In this document: piece by piece, positions 1-9,023 of the stretch
Layout of the letters: every line of letters begins with the position of its first letter
How positions within the stretch are numbered: the stretch's first letter is position 1
Assembly: GCF_022430525.1 (NCBI RefSeq)
Contig: NZ_CP092520.1
Span: 1 to 64,000 of the forward strand
Length of the DNA stretch: 64,000 nt
Reading direction: 5' to 3'
Origin: Cetobacterium somerae
Lineage (GTDB): Bacteria; Fusobacteriota; Fusobacteriia; Fusobacteriales; Fusobacteriaceae
The notes under the pieces: generated by a model
Told to the model about the DNA's origin: nothing
The model's input: the letters and a program-made list of their open reading frames with translations, nothing else
The model's database searches: none
Position numbers and translations under genes: made by a program

Positions 1-1
1 T

Positions 2-571
2 AATGCTCTTATATCTAAATTGGATGTAACTAAGTTAGAAAATAATAGCTTAGGGGATATAGTAAGCAAAGTTTGGGATATTCAAGATAAAGCATTCTAT
101 GTTGAAAAGTTAAAAGAAGCAGGATATATAGTTGAAAAGACACAAGAGTTTTCAAAAGAAACATTAAAAACAGTAGCTGATTCATTAGGAATAGAATTAA
201 AAGAAAAAAATGTAAGTACTCTAACACCTGAAGAAGCATATAAAAGAGCTAAAGCAGAGTTTGCAAGAGAAAGTGAAAGAGACAATTTAAAAGCAGCTAT
301 CTTAAAGCTATTTCCACCAGTAATGAAATCTATTATGGAGTTTGCTGTAGATAAAGCTTTTGAAGAAAATGAGTATATAACAATGATTGAGTTTTCAGAA
401 GGAGAGCCAAAGAAAACTATGGCCACACTATTAAAAGAGTTCTCAGAATCAGGAGGACCATTTAAAGATTTATTTGAAAATACAACAGCTCAATATGATT
501 TTAATAAAGAAGAGGACAAAGAAAAAATAGAGGATCCATACGAAGCAGGAATGAGAATAGCTAAGATGTGA
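2..571 (+). CDS. Phage head scaffold/prohead protease-like protein, C-terminal part (5' end outside window)
   Basis: The reading frame is open from base 2, so this is the C-terminal part of a gene that begins before the window; the TTG at 20 has no ribosome binding site and is not a convincing start. The visible part is about 190 residues, highly charged and helix-prone, with no catalytic motif that I recognise. It sits directly before a gpD-like and a gpE-like gene, which in lambda-type heads is the place of the prohead protease/scaffold. The role is therefore inferred from position only. It ends in TGA 16 bases before the next start. Confidence 0.5.
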   Translation, partial: NALISKLDVTKLENNSLGDIVSKVWDIQDKAFYVEKLKEAGYIVEKTQEFSKETLKTVADSLGIELKEKNVSTLTPEEAYKRAKAEFARESERDNLKAAILKLFPPVMKSIMEFAVDKAFEENEYITMIEFSEGEPKKTMATLLKEFSESGGPFKDLFENTTAQYDFNKEEDKEKIEDPYEAGMRIAKM

Positions 572-586
572 TAAAGGAGGAAAAAG

Positions 587-946
587 ATGAATAGTTATAT
601 TAATGGAAAAGGAATGGGATTAGAAAAGAAATCCTATGAAATAGAAACAGCCATAGTTAAACATGGAGAGTTCTTTGTTTTTGTTGCAGGAGCAGAGATA
701 CCAAAGAGAAGTTTATGTGGAGTTAAATATGCAGATGGAAAAATGTATCCATATAATTCAGAAGCAACAGATGGAACAGAAATACCACGTTACTTTTCAG
801 ATGATGGATGTAAGGTAAATGATAAAGTTCCATTTATGAGAGGTGGAGTTTTATGGGATGACAGAGTAACTGATTTAACAGTTGAGAAAAAAGAAAAAAT
901 GATGGATTTAGGATTCAGATTTAAGAAAGCAAATAAAGGATATTAA
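587..946 (+). CDS. Probable phage head decoration protein (lambda gpD type)
   Basis: A 119-residue protein preceded by the strong ribosome binding site AAAGGAGG. Length and position immediately before the major capsid gene match lambda gpD-type proteins, which trimerise on the capsid surface and stabilise the expanded head. The glycine-rich region around residues 33-55 and the late segment naming a bounded beta-rich core (residues 80-95) fit a small beta-tulip fold but are not diagnostic. The assignment rests on gene order; sequence alone would leave it hypothetical. Confidence 0.55.
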   Translation: MNSYINGKGMGLEKKSYEIETAIVKHGEFFVFVAGAEIPKRSLCGVKYADGKMYPYNSEATDGTEIPRYFSDDGCKVNDKVPFMRGGVLWDDRVTDLTVEKKEKMMDLGFRFKKANKGY

Positions 947-964
947 TTAGGAGGATATGACAAA

Positions 965-2068
965 ATGGCAGTACCAAAGAATGAGATAGAGAGAATTAGA
1001 TTTTTCGCAGGATTATTAGTAGCAGCACAAGTGAATATAGATACACCATATTTAAAATTTGTAAGAGGTAGAAAACTTGGACCTTCACCAACAAGAGAAA
1101 TAGATTATAGAAGTGTGGCCACAAAGAGACAGGCAGCTAGTTTATTAGGATTTAGAAAGATTGAAGGGCAAACTATAAGACAAGTTGGATTTGATGAATA
1201 TAGATTAACACCAGGAATAATAAGCCAATCAGAAGTTATAACAGCTTCAGACGCGGGATTAATGTCATTAACAGATTCAGTTATCTATGTTAATAAAAGT
1301 CAATTAGACGCAGAGGAAACAATCTATAGAGATAAAGCATATAACATTAAAACACCTATTGAACTTAGAAAAAATATAATGGTTGCTCAATTAATCCATG
1401 ATGGAAAATATACATCATGTGAAGGTAGAAAGGTTGAATTTCCAATTAGAGCAGTAGATACATTAGATTATACAGCTCATGGGAATTTCTTAGTTAATTA
1501 TAAAAAGCAATTAAGAGCCTTTATAAAAGCCAATGGAAAAAGACCTGATGCAGTTATTGTAGGAGAAAAGATAGTAGACGAATTACTAAGAGATAAGATA
1601 TTTATGGATGAGGTTTATAAGTTAGGTTTAGCAGGATTTGACCAAGACCAAAAAGATGTAGTTATAGCAAGAGTGTTAGGAACACAATTACAAGAAGAAG
1701 CACCTGCATATGATCCAGACTTAGAGATTGATTCAGCAACAGGAAATAGAATAACTTTCATTAATACTGAAAGACTTCATGATGCATATGGAGGTTTAGA
1801 GGTATTAGTTGGAAAAAGTCCTAAGATAGTAGCTTCAGAGTATGTTGCATATGAAGATATTGATACTAAAAATCAATCAGTTGAATTTATAGGAAAAACA
1901 GCATATTCACCAGTATTATCTGACCCAAATGGTATTTGGAGAATAGAAGTAGATTTACCAACTCCAACAGTATTAAAAACTTTATCTGAAGTTAATGAAG
2001 AAGAGGTACAAGTAGAGGAAGAAGTGCAAGAAACTGAAGGAACAGGCAAAGGAAAAAAAGGAAAATAG
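965..2068 (+). CDS. Phage major capsid protein E
   Basis: A 367-residue protein recognised as a lambda gpE-family major capsid protein. It shows the family layout: an N-terminal arm (residues 1-60), a central domain with a run of conserved basic residues and the segment ending in NFLVNY (about residue 175), and a conserved late block on VEFIGKTAYSPV followed by a dipeptide-rich beta strand (residues 305-335). The last 25 residues are an acidic then lysine-rich tail (EEEVQEEE to GKGKKGK) that looks like an unstructured extension and is not part of the fold. Ribosome binding site TAGGAGG lies 9 bases before the ATG. Confidence 0.85.
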   Translation: MAVPKNEIERIRFFAGLLVAAQVNIDTPYLKFVRGRKLGPSPTREIDYRSVATKRQAASLLGFRKIEGQTIRQVGFDEYRLTPGIISQSEVITASDAGLMSLTDSVIYVNKSQLDAEETIYRDKAYNIKTPIELRKNIMVAQLIHDGKYTSCEGRKVEFPIRAVDTLDYTAHGNFLVNYKKQLRAFIKANGKRPDAVIVGEKIVDELLRDKIFMDEVYKLGLAGFDQDQKDVVIARVLGTQLQEEAPAYDPDLEIDSATGNRITFINTERLHDAYGGLEVLVGKSPKIVASEYVAYEDIDTKNQSVEFIGKTAYSPVLSDPNGIWRIEVDLPTPTVLKTLSEVNEEEVQVEEEVQETEGTGKGKKGK

Positions 2069-2112
2069 TTAGGAGGGGGAGCAATCCCTTTTCCACTATA
2101 TAAGGTGATTCT

Positions 2113-2499
2113 ATGAAAGAAATAACAGAAAAATCATCCTCAGATACTTTTATAAATAAGGTTTGTGATTTAAAGAGAATATCTGAAGAACAGTTTAAAG
2201 AGCTTCTTTATGGAAAAGATAACCCAGAGAATTTAAATTTAAAAGCTGAAAGGTATATAAAAACATATTTAAGAAATGATGTAGATATGCTGACAGATGA
2301 TAACTGGATAACAGCTAAAGAATTATATATTCATTGGAAAGTATTTGAGGGAGAAGAGAAAGAAGAAGTTTCAAAGGATAAAAAAGATTCTTTAATTGAA
2401 GTGTTGGAATTATTCAAAGATATGGTTGTAAATAGAATTGAGAAAGAAGAGAGTTATACAGGTAAAAGGATAAGAGTTTATAAGGGGAACTATGATTAA
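2113..2499 (+). CDS. Phage head-tail connector protein (putative)
   Basis: A 128-residue, charged and mostly helical protein following the capsid gene, in the place where Xkd/lambda-type phages encode head-tail joining proteins. It has no signal peptide and no membrane segment. It overlaps the next gene by 8 bases, so the two are probably translationally coupled. I do not recognise a specific family; the role is inferred from position and size. Confidence 0.45.
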   Translation: MKEITEKSSSDTFINKVCDLKRISEEQFKELLYGKDNPENLNLKAERYIKTYLRNDVDMLTDDNWITAKELYIHWKVFEGEEKEEVSKDKKDSLIEVLELFKDMVVNRIEKEESYTGKRIRVYKGNYD

Positions 2500-2926
2500 A
2501 CAGAAATTAGAAGAGTTTAAAGCAAAGTTTGAAAAGGCTAAAGGTACAACATGGAGATTATTTTATATAGATGAGATAGAGCAAATTCAAGATAGAACAG
2601 TTTATGTAACTATTTCAAAAGAGAGTCATAAAAATAAGCAAAAAGAAGCTACTTTAGTTTTCTCCTATGTAAGAAATAATGTTTATAAAGGAACTTTAGA
2701 CTTTAGAGAAGAGGTTGTTGAATTCATAAAATATCTAGCTTTAGAGTTTGCAGAACCTACATTTTTTAATAAAGATAATGAATATGATATAGATTACCAA
2801 TATGAAGAAGAAGGTGATTATAGAATAGCTGAAGTAACAGCAACATTTAATTATACAAGATATAGACCTAAAGATGACAGAATGCTAATGGACAAGTTAG
2901 TAGATAGAATTAAGATAAATGATTGA
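2492..2926 (+). CDS. Phage tail terminator/neck protein (putative)
   Basis: A 144-residue protein whose start overlaps the end of the preceding connector gene. The predicted mixture of an N-terminal helix (residues 1-18), a beta-rich middle and an acidic DIDYQYEEEGDY stretch (about residues 97-110) is compatible with tail-completion proteins that cap the tail tube at the neck. The next gene is the tail sheath, which supports a neck or tail-terminator role. This is inference from order; no diagnostic motif is visible. Confidence 0.45.
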   Translation: MIKQKLEEFKAKFEKAKGTTWRLFYIDEIEQIQDRTVYVTISKESHKNKQKEATLVFSYVRNNVYKGTLDFREEVVEFIKYLALEFAEPTFFNKDNEYDIDYQYEEEGDYRIAEVTATFNYTRYRPKDDRMLMDKLVDRIKIND

Positions 2927-2935
2927 GGAGGATAG

Positions 2936-4108
2936 ATGGCAAAGTTAAATGGAGGATTACCAGACTTTGGAATGGTTTTTAAAGAGAAAGCAGCAGTTGC
3001 AGTATCTGGAGCAGTAAGAGGAGTATTAGGAGTTTTAATTCCTGATGATACTTCAGATAAGATAAAGACAGTTTGTTTAAGCTCATTAGATATAAAGCAA
3101 GATGAATGGACAGAGGATAATTTATTATTTATAAAGTCTTTAGCTTTTTTAGGAAATCCATTTAAGGTAATCCTATATAGAGTAAAAATAGATTTATCAA
3201 ATTTACAAGAAGTATTAAAAACAGTAGAAAAAGATGAGCCTAATTATTTTAGTATTCCAATTATTCCAGTTGTGGCCAAAGCTAAATCAGGCTCAACCTT
3301 AAAAACAGATGTAGAAAGTTGGTTAAATAATCTAAGAAATGAAGAGGGGATAAAATTAGGAAAAGAAGTATCAACAATTAAATTAGTAACAAGTTGTGAT
3401 GTAGAGCCAAATAAACCATATATTATAGATTATTCATCTAAGCAAACACACCATGTAGTTGCTGGATTAGAGAATAAGGTTTTAACAGCTCAAGAGTATA
3501 GTTTATGTGTAGCTTCACTATGTGCAGGAGTTCCATTAAACGCAAGTATCACGAATATGAATCAACCATGGTTAAAATCATTTAAAAGCTCAGTTGCTAA
3601 TGAGGATGAAGAGATAGCAAAAGGAAAAGTATTAACTGGATATGATGGAGAAAAATATACAATTCTAAGAGGTGTAACATCATTTACAGAAGCTACAGAT
3701 GATAAGAATGTAAGTTTTACTAAGATAAGAAAAATGGAGATAATGGACATTCATCAAAAAGATATAAGAAATACTTTTAAGAGTTCATATAGAGGAAGAT
3801 ATCAAAATACATATGATAATAAAAGGCTATTATTAGGAGCTATAAATAGTTACTTATCAACATTCAAAAAGAATGGCCAATTAAATCCAAGTTATGACAA
3901 TAAAATGGTAATAGATTTAGAAGCACATAGAAAGTTTTTATTAGAGAAAGGCACATATAAGGGTAAAGCAATTACTGAAGAGGATATAAAGAAAATGTCA
4001 GATTATGAATTAGCAAGAATAGATACTGATGATAAAGTCTTTGCATATATTCCTCAATATAAACCGACTGATGTAATGGAAGATTTCTATGGAGAAGCAA
4101 TAATGTAG
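2936..4108 (+). CDS. xkdK: Phage contractile tail sheath protein (XkdK-like)
   Basis: A 390-residue tail sheath protein, the contractile outer tube. It begins with a glycine-rich strand and the AVAVSGAVRGVLGVLIPDD stretch typical of sheath N-termini, has the internal NKVLTAQEYSLCVASLCAGVP block (about residues 180-200) that resembles the conserved insertion/handshake region of PBSX XkdK, and ends with the YIPQYKPTDVMEDFYGEAIM C-terminal strand that wraps neighbouring subunits. The following tube and chaperone genes confirm a myovirus-type tail. Ribosome binding site GAGGAGG is 7 bases from the ATG. Confidence 0.85.
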   Translation: MAKLNGGLPDFGMVFKEKAAVAVSGAVRGVLGVLIPDDTSDKIKTVCLSSLDIKQDEWTEDNLLFIKSLAFLGNPFKVILYRVKIDLSNLQEVLKTVEKDEPNYFSIPIIPVVAKAKSGSTLKTDVESWLNNLRNEEGIKLGKEVSTIKLVTSCDVEPNKPYIIDYSSKQTHHVVAGLENKVLTAQEYSLCVASLCAGVPLNASITNMNQPWLKSFKSSVANEDEEIAKGKVLTGYDGEKYTILRGVTSFTEATDDKNVSFTKIRKMEIMDIHQKDIRNTFKSSYRGRYQNTYDNKRLLLGAINSYLSTFKKNGQLNPSYDNKMVIDLEAHRKFLLEKGTYKGKAITEEDIKKMSDYELARIDTDDKVFAYIPQYKPTDVMEDFYGEAIM

Positions 4109-4118
4109 GAGGGAGAAA

Positions 4119-4562
4119 ATGGAATTTAAACCAGATCAGGTAGTAAATGGATCGTGGGGAAAGGTATATATGAATGGTAGGGATATAGCAGAGTTAGAAT
4201 CGTTTACCATGAAGATGACTTACCAAAGTAAAGATATAAAACTGTATGGTGGAGAGATAGGAACAAAGAATACAGGAGTAAAGATAGAAGCGACATTGAA
4301 ATTAAAAAAGGTATACTCAACAGAGCTGCAGATTTTAAAAGATGTTCAAAATGGAAAGCTAAATACTTACTGTAATTTGAATGTTCAATTAGATGACCCC
4401 GATGGAGCATTAGGAGCTGAAGCAGTAGCTATAAAAGATGCCTTATTTATAGGTGATATAGATTTACTATCATTTACAAAGGATGAATTAGTAGAAAGGG
4501 AATTTAAGTTAGCAATACTTAAAAGTAATATAGAAGAGCTAGAAAGCATAGATGATATATAG
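4119..4562 (+). CDS. xkdM: Phage tail tube protein (XkdM-like)
   Basis: A 147-residue inner tail tube protein of the XkdM family. The motif GSWGKVYMNGRDIAELESF near the N-terminus and the strand pattern ending in VEREFKLAI (about residues 124-135) are the family's typical start and finish. It is placed between the sheath and the tail assembly chaperone as in PBSX. Its length is as usual for the family. Ribosome binding site AGGAGGG. Confidence 0.85.
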   Translation: MEFKPDQVVNGSWGKVYMNGRDIAELESFTMKMTYQSKDIKLYGGEIGTKNTGVKIEATLKLKKVYSTELQILKDVQNGKLNTYCNLNVQLDDPDGALGAEAVAIKDALFIGDIDLLSFTKDELVEREFKLAILKSNIEELESIDDI

Positions 4563-4571
4563 GAGAGAAAA

Positions 4572-4949
4572 ATGGAGCTAAAACAGTTAATAGATAAAGC
4601 AGAGTTGATAGTTAAAAAAGAGGATAAAAGGGAACGTAAAACCATAAAGATAAAAAGGTTTGAAAATCTAGGGATAGAGAATCCATATGTAATTATAGAG
4701 AAACCAACATTAACTACAATTATTGCTTCTAGTGAAAGAGCAGGAAATAACTTATATGCTCTATCAGAATCAATGAAATACCCAGACTTATCAAATAAAG
4801 AGTTACAAAAAGCATTTAAAACAAATAATAAACAAGCTCTTTTAAAGAAGATGTTTACAGAGGATGAGATAGATGAAATTAATGATGTTTTAATATCACT
4901 AGCAAGTAAAAAGACTAAAATTGAAATTGTAGATGATATAAAAAACTAA
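4572..4949 (+). CDS. xkdN: Phage tail assembly chaperone, short form (XkdN-like)
   Basis: A 125-residue tail assembly chaperone of the XkdN type, encoded between the tube and the tape measure gene. Such proteins coat the tape measure while the tube polymerises. The frame ends in ATA AAA AAC TAA, and the bases 4940-4946 form the canonical slippery heptamer A AAA AAC in the right phase, so this is the zero-frame short product of a frameshifting pair. Ribosome binding site AGGAGAG lies just before the ATG. Confidence 0.8.
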   Translation: MELKQLIDKAELIVKKEDKRERKTIKIKRFENLGIENPYVIIEKPTLTTIIASSERAGNNLYALSESMKYPDLSNKELQKAFKTNNKQALLKKMFTEDEIDEINDVLISLASKKTKIEIVDDIKN

Positions 4950-5116
4950 TTAAAAAGAGTGATGATTTGTATAGGCTTTACTATTCACATATAGAGCTTA
5001 AATATAATATTTTTACTAAGCCACTAACAGAATTGGATACTATAGAAAAATCATTCTTTGATGCATGTATGTTATTAAAATTAGAATTAATGAAGAAACA
5101 AAATGAGGGAGTGTAA
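4572..5116 (+). CDS. Tail assembly chaperone, long form made by -1 ribosomal frameshift
   Basis: Slipping back one base on A AAA AAC (4940-4946) continues the chaperone frame from 4946 through LIKKSDDLYRLYYSHIELKY and on to a TAA at 5114-5116. This adds 56 residues to give about 181. The extension has no good start of its own, is helix-prone, and fills the gap between the chaperone and tape measure genes. This is the same arrangement as lambda gpG/gpGT and PBSX-type tail genes. The slippery site and open extension are directly visible; frameshifting efficiency is not. Confidence 0.75.
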
Positions 5117-5138
5117 AAGCTCCCTTTGATGTAAAGAG

Positions 5139-7376
5139 GTGGATAAAATAGCAAGTGAAACTTTAAAGATAGAAGTAATTGCAACCTCTAAAGGTGAAAA
5201 AGAGGTTGAGATATTAGAAAATAAAATAGATAAGCTAGGAAAGACCTCTGGATATAGTTCTCAAGAGATAGAGAAGATATCTAAAAGTACTCAAAAGGCA
5301 GCTAAAGGAACTAAGAAAGCTAAAGAAGAAACTAATTATTTTATAGATAAATTAAAAGAATATTCTCAGATAGCAGCAGTTATTGCAGGGATAAAATTAG
5401 CAACAAATGAGTTTGTAAGTTTTGATAATGTTCTGAGAAGATTAAAAGCAACAACAGGAGCTAGTTATTTAGAAATGAGAATGTTAGAGTACCAAGCTAG
5501 AAAATTGGGTAAAAGTACAGAATGGAGTGCTCAAGATTCAGCAGAAGCACAATTAGCATTTTCAAAAGCAGGGTTTACAGTTGCACAATCGTTAGCAGCT
5601 ATGAGTGGAGTATTGAATACAGCAACAGTAGGAGAACTAGGATTAGCAGAGGCAGCTGAATTAGTAGGAGGTACATTAAGAACTTTTAAAATGGAAGCTA
5701 GTGAAGCTACAAGAGTTGGAGATATGTTAGCAAAGACAGCAGATATAACTTCAACAGATGTGAGAGGATTAGGAGAATCCATAAAAGAAGTTGGTGGAGA
5801 TACTAGATTATTTGGATTAGATTTAAGTCAAACACTAGGTATCTTAGGATCATTAGGAAATGAAATGCTAAAAGGTGGAAGAGCAGGTAATAGTTTGAGA
5901 GCTGCCTTATCAGCTTTAAAGAATTCAGATAAAAGAGAACTTCTAGCAAAATATAAAGTTGATGTTGTAGATGATAAAGGTAAATTTAAAAACTTTATAG
6001 ATATAGCTAAAGATATGAAAGTTAAACTAAAAGTAGTTAGTGAAGTAGAAAGAGCAGATGTATTAAATAAAGTATTTGGAGAAGAGGGTGGAAGAGCAGT
6101 AACAAGGATAATGAACTTAGATATGAGTGATTTAGATAAGTTAAATTCTACTATAGCAAACTCAGAGGGATATGCTAAAGACTTTGCAAATACTTTAAAT
6201 GGTGGATTAGGTGGAGCTTTAAAAGGTTTAAAATCTATGCTAGGAGAAGTAGCTATAGCTTATGGCCAATTCTTAGAACCTTCTTTAATAACTTTAACTT
6301 ACTTAGCTACAGAAGCAGCAGGAGCAATAGCAGGATTTGGAAATTGGTTGAATAGTGGAAGTTATTTAGCAAGTGCTTTAGGGTTTGCAATAACTGGTGT
6401 AACAACAGGATTAGTGGTTTATAAAGGTGTACTTATGGCCACAACTTTATGGACCAAAGCTACAGCATTGGCAACAGGTGGATTAGCAGCAGTTCAAAAG
6501 ATATTGAGAACAGCATTTTTAGTATCAGCAATAAGTGGTAGTGGTTTAAATGCAGTACTAGGAGTTATGAATGTTTTATTAGCTCCAATAACAGGAACAG
6601 TATTAGGAGTGGCAGCAGCTATTGCAGGTGTTGGAATGGGATTTGTATTCCTATATAAAAAAGTTGAATGGTTTAAAAAAGCAATAGATCCATTATTAGA
6701 AAAAATAAAATCATTAGTTAATTGGATGGCTAAATTAAAGTTTGTTCAAAAAGGAATAGAAGCAGCTAAAAAAGTAAAAGATACAGTTTTACATGGTGGA
6801 GCAACTAAACCACAAGAAGAACAAATGGATAAAGAGATTGATGACTACCTTGAAAAGCAAAGATTATTATTAGGAGAGGGAAAAGTAGAACAAAGTGAAG
6901 TTAATAATACTTCTTATAGTATTTCTAATAGTAAAAAATCTAAAGAAGTACAGCATAATGGATTCTATTTAAGAGGAGATAAAAACGGTGAAGGTCGTAT
7001 GGCCAAGCTAATGACATCAAATCCAAAACTAGATGAAAATGGAAATATTATTATAGATAAAACCTCAAATACAACCATTGATAAAAGTTCTAAATATACT
7101 AATAATAGAAATAAGAGTGAGGTTAATAACAAAGTAGATAAAAGCATTACAAATAATAAAAGTAATGTTTTTAACAAGAATACATTAAATGACACTAAAG
7201 AATCATTTGAAGAGAAGATACTTAGCTTATTAGAAAATATAAAGAATGGAATAGTTAATATAAAAAATGGACATACTATATCTGTAGTAATTCCTCCAGA
7301 ACTAAGTGGAGATGAATTGATAATAAGAATGGTAGAAGATTTAAAAGTAGCTATTCTTAATTTACAAGGAGCTTAA
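5139..7376 (+). CDS. xkdO: Phage tail tape measure protein (TP901 family)
   Basis: A protein of about 745 residues that sets tail length. Residues 1-60 form a charged coiled coil. Residues 80-330 carry the TP901-type core, with LGKSTEWSAQDSAEAQLAFS and the GNSLRAALSAL motif. Residues 370-510 hold hydrophobic membrane-like helices, and residues 600-680 an asparagine/serine/lysine-rich low-complexity linker. The GTG at 5139 lies inside the ribosome binding site AAGAGGTGG, so initiation there is doubtful. The codon correctly spaced from it is ATA at 5148, which would give a protein beginning ASETLK after Met. It ends directly at the start of the next gene. Confidence 0.85.
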   Translation: MDKIASETLKIEVIATSKGEKEVEILENKIDKLGKTSGYSSQEIEKISKSTQKAAKGTKKAKEETNYFIDKLKEYSQIAAVIAGIKLATNEFVSFDNVLRRLKATTGASYLEMRMLEYQARKLGKSTEWSAQDSAEAQLAFSKAGFTVAQSLAAMSGVLNTATVGELGLAEAAELVGGTLRTFKMEASEATRVGDMLAKTADITSTDVRGLGESIKEVGGDTRLFGLDLSQTLGILGSLGNEMLKGGRAGNSLRAALSALKNSDKRELLAKYKVDVVDDKGKFKNFIDIAKDMKVKLKVVSEVERADVLNKVFGEEGGRAVTRIMNLDMSDLDKLNSTIANSEGYAKDFANTLNGGLGGALKGLKSMLGEVAIAYGQFLEPSLITLTYLATEAAGAIAGFGNWLNSGSYLASALGFAITGVTTGLVVYKGVLMATTLWTKATALATGGLAAVQKILRTAFLVSAISGSGLNAVLGVMNVLLAPITGTVLGVAAAIAGVGMGFVFLYKKVEWFKKAIDPLLEKIKSLVNWMAKLKFVQKGIEAAKKVKDTVLHGGATKPQEEQMDKEIDDYLEKQRLLLGEGKVEQSEVNNTSYSISNSKKSKEVQHNGFYLRGDKNGEGRMAKLMTSNPKLDENGNIIIDKTSNTTIDKSSKYTNNRNKSEVNNKVDKSITNNKSNVFNKNTLNDTKESFEEKILSLLENIKNGIVNIKNGHTISVVIPPELSGDELIIRMVEDLKVAILNLQGA

Positions 7377-8030
7377 ATGAATTTAGAGTTAGAGAAATTA
7401 AAAGCAACATCTAGTTTAGCAAGTGTTGATTCAGAACTTCAAATATCTCAATGGGCAATAAATAAAGTAACTAAAGGAATAGCTAATACAGCTTATGACT
7501 TATATCAAAATACAGGACTTTATAATTATGTATCTAAAGTAGCTCAGATATTAAAAAAGGTAAATGTTTATATTATAGATGAAGATTCACAGTTAGAAAA
7601 TATATTAACTCAAAATCTATATAAGTTCCCAATAACACCAGATCAAATAAATTTTAAGGATGATTACACCATAGAAGAGGTTGAAACAATAGCAGGGAAA
7701 ATAAACTATATAAAAGATGTTGATATAAGGGAGATTAATTTTAGAAGTACTTTTCCTGCTGTATATTATCCATTTTCAGAAGATTATAGTAAATTTGATT
7801 GGGCTTGTGTTAAATCAATAGAAGAAATAAGAGCTAAAAATAAACCTGTAAAATTAGTTATAACAGGATTAGGAATAGTTTTTAGGTGTTATATAGAAAG
7901 ATTTAATAAGAATAGTACAGGAGAGGGAGATATAGAGTTTATTATCAGTTTTGTAGAAGCTAAGGACCATAAAAGTTATGAAACAGAATCAAAGTATAGC
8001 CAATTTAAACCAAAGGAGTTTAGTAGTTAG
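7377..8030 (+). CDS. xkdP: Baseplate hub-adaptor protein (XkdP-like, no LysM domain)
   Basis: A 217-residue protein starting on the base after the tape measure stop codon. Its middle has the strand NLYKFPITPDQINF (about residues 81-94) followed by a long beta-rich domain, matching XkdP-type proteins that join tape measure to hub. Unlike many family members it lacks a recognisable C-terminal LysM peptidoglycan-binding repeat and ends soon after the beta domain. Gene order tape measure - this gene - hub supports the call. Confidence 0.7.
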   Translation: MNLELEKLKATSSLASVDSELQISQWAINKVTKGIANTAYDLYQNTGLYNYVSKVAQILKKVNVYIIDEDSQLENILTQNLYKFPITPDQINFKDDYTIEEVETIAGKINYIKDVDIREINFRSTFPAVYYPFSEDYSKFDWACVKSIEEIRAKNKPVKLVITGLGIVFRCYIERFNKNSTGEGDIEFIISFVEAKDHKSYETESKYSQFKPKEFSS

Positions 8031-9023
8031 ATGATAGAAGTACTATTAGTAAATACAGAAGATAAAATATTGGATATAACTGATTTAGTTAAAAGAGGAA
8101 TGACTTTAAGTAAAAGCCTAAGTGAATTTGCTTGGGAATTAGAGTTTGATATAGTTAAAGATTCTGTAAAAATTGATATTGGAAATTTAGTTATTTTAAA
8201 ACTTGATAATAAAGAGATATTTTCAGGAGTAATTATAAAAGATAATAAGTTTAAAGCTATGGATTATTCATTTTATTTAAATCAAAATAAAGAAACATTC
8301 CAATTTGTTGATGTAAAAGTAGAGGTATGTATTAGAGAACTTGTAAATGTCTTAGGTGGAGAAGTTGGAACTATAGAAGGAACAAATACCAACATTGATA
8401 AGTTTTATTTTGGAACTAGTATAGGGAGCATAATCAAAGAAATTATAGACAATATAAAAGCTTTAGAAGGTAAAGAGTATGACTTCTATTATGAGCTTGG
8501 TAAATTTCATTTTAAAGCTAGAGATAAAGTAAGGGTATTGTCTAATGAGTTAAAACCAACAACCTATATAAAAGGAATAAATAAGGACTTTGAATTTAAT
8601 GCTTTGAATTATATAAAACCACCAGTTTATAGCAGAAGTATGGAGAATATGAAAAACTCTATAAAGGTTTATACACAAAAGGGAAATAATTATATCCAAG
8701 TTGGAGAATCTAAAGATGATAAATCTATAAAAAGATATGGATTACTTCAAGATGTTATAAGTATAAAAGAAGCAGAAGTTGGAGTTAATAAGAATAAAGC
8801 TGAAAATATATTAAAACTAAGTAATAAGTTATCTGAAAATTTAACTGTAGAAATTCCATTTATAGCTGAGATTATTAATCCTGGAAGAGTTCTAAAGTTA
8901 AACTATCAAGAGTTAGATATAACAGGTATATTTGAAGTTAAATCAGTTGTTTATACTATTGCTGCTAAAGATATGAGAATTATGGCTAAAATGGATTTGG
9001 AGAGATTGAATTATGAAGAATAA
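8031..9023 (+). CDS. xkdQ: Baseplate hub protein (XkdQ-like / late control D type)
   Basis: A 330-residue baseplate hub protein. It starts directly after the stop of the preceding gene and shows the family order of an N-terminal beta domain (residues 1-90), a central tube-like domain, and a C-terminal region with NKLSENLTVEIPFIAEIINPGRVL (about residues 265-290) followed by the ITGIFEVKSVVY strand. This is the LysM-docking/hub fold typical of gpD, gp44 and XkdQ. It overlaps the next gene by 11 bases. No lytic domain is visible. Confidence 0.75.
   Translation: MIEVLLVNTEDKILDITDLVKRGMTLSKSLSEFAWELEFDIVKDSVKIDIGNLVILKLDNKEIFSGVIIKDNKFKAMDYSFYLNQNKETFQFVDVKVEVCIRELVNVLGGEVGTIEGTNTNIDKFYFGTSIGSIIKEIIDNIKALEGKEYDFYYELGKFHFKARDKVRVLSNELKPTTYIKGINKDFEFNALNYIKPPVYSRSMENMKNSIKVYTQKGNNYIQVGESKDDKSIKRYGLLQDVISIKEAEVGVNKNKAENILKLSNKLSENLTVEIPFIAEIINPGRVLKLNYQELDITGIFEVKSVVYTIAAKDMRIMAKMDLERLNYEE

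Noticed and set aside
97-426. Long minus-strand frame over the first phage gene
   Set aside because: It mirrors the coding strand of a well-supported gene, has no ribosome binding site and no recognisable protein.
5531-5782. Minus-strand frames inside the tape measure gene
   Set aside because: Low-complexity mirror frames of an Ala/Glu/Lys-rich coding sequence; no start signals.
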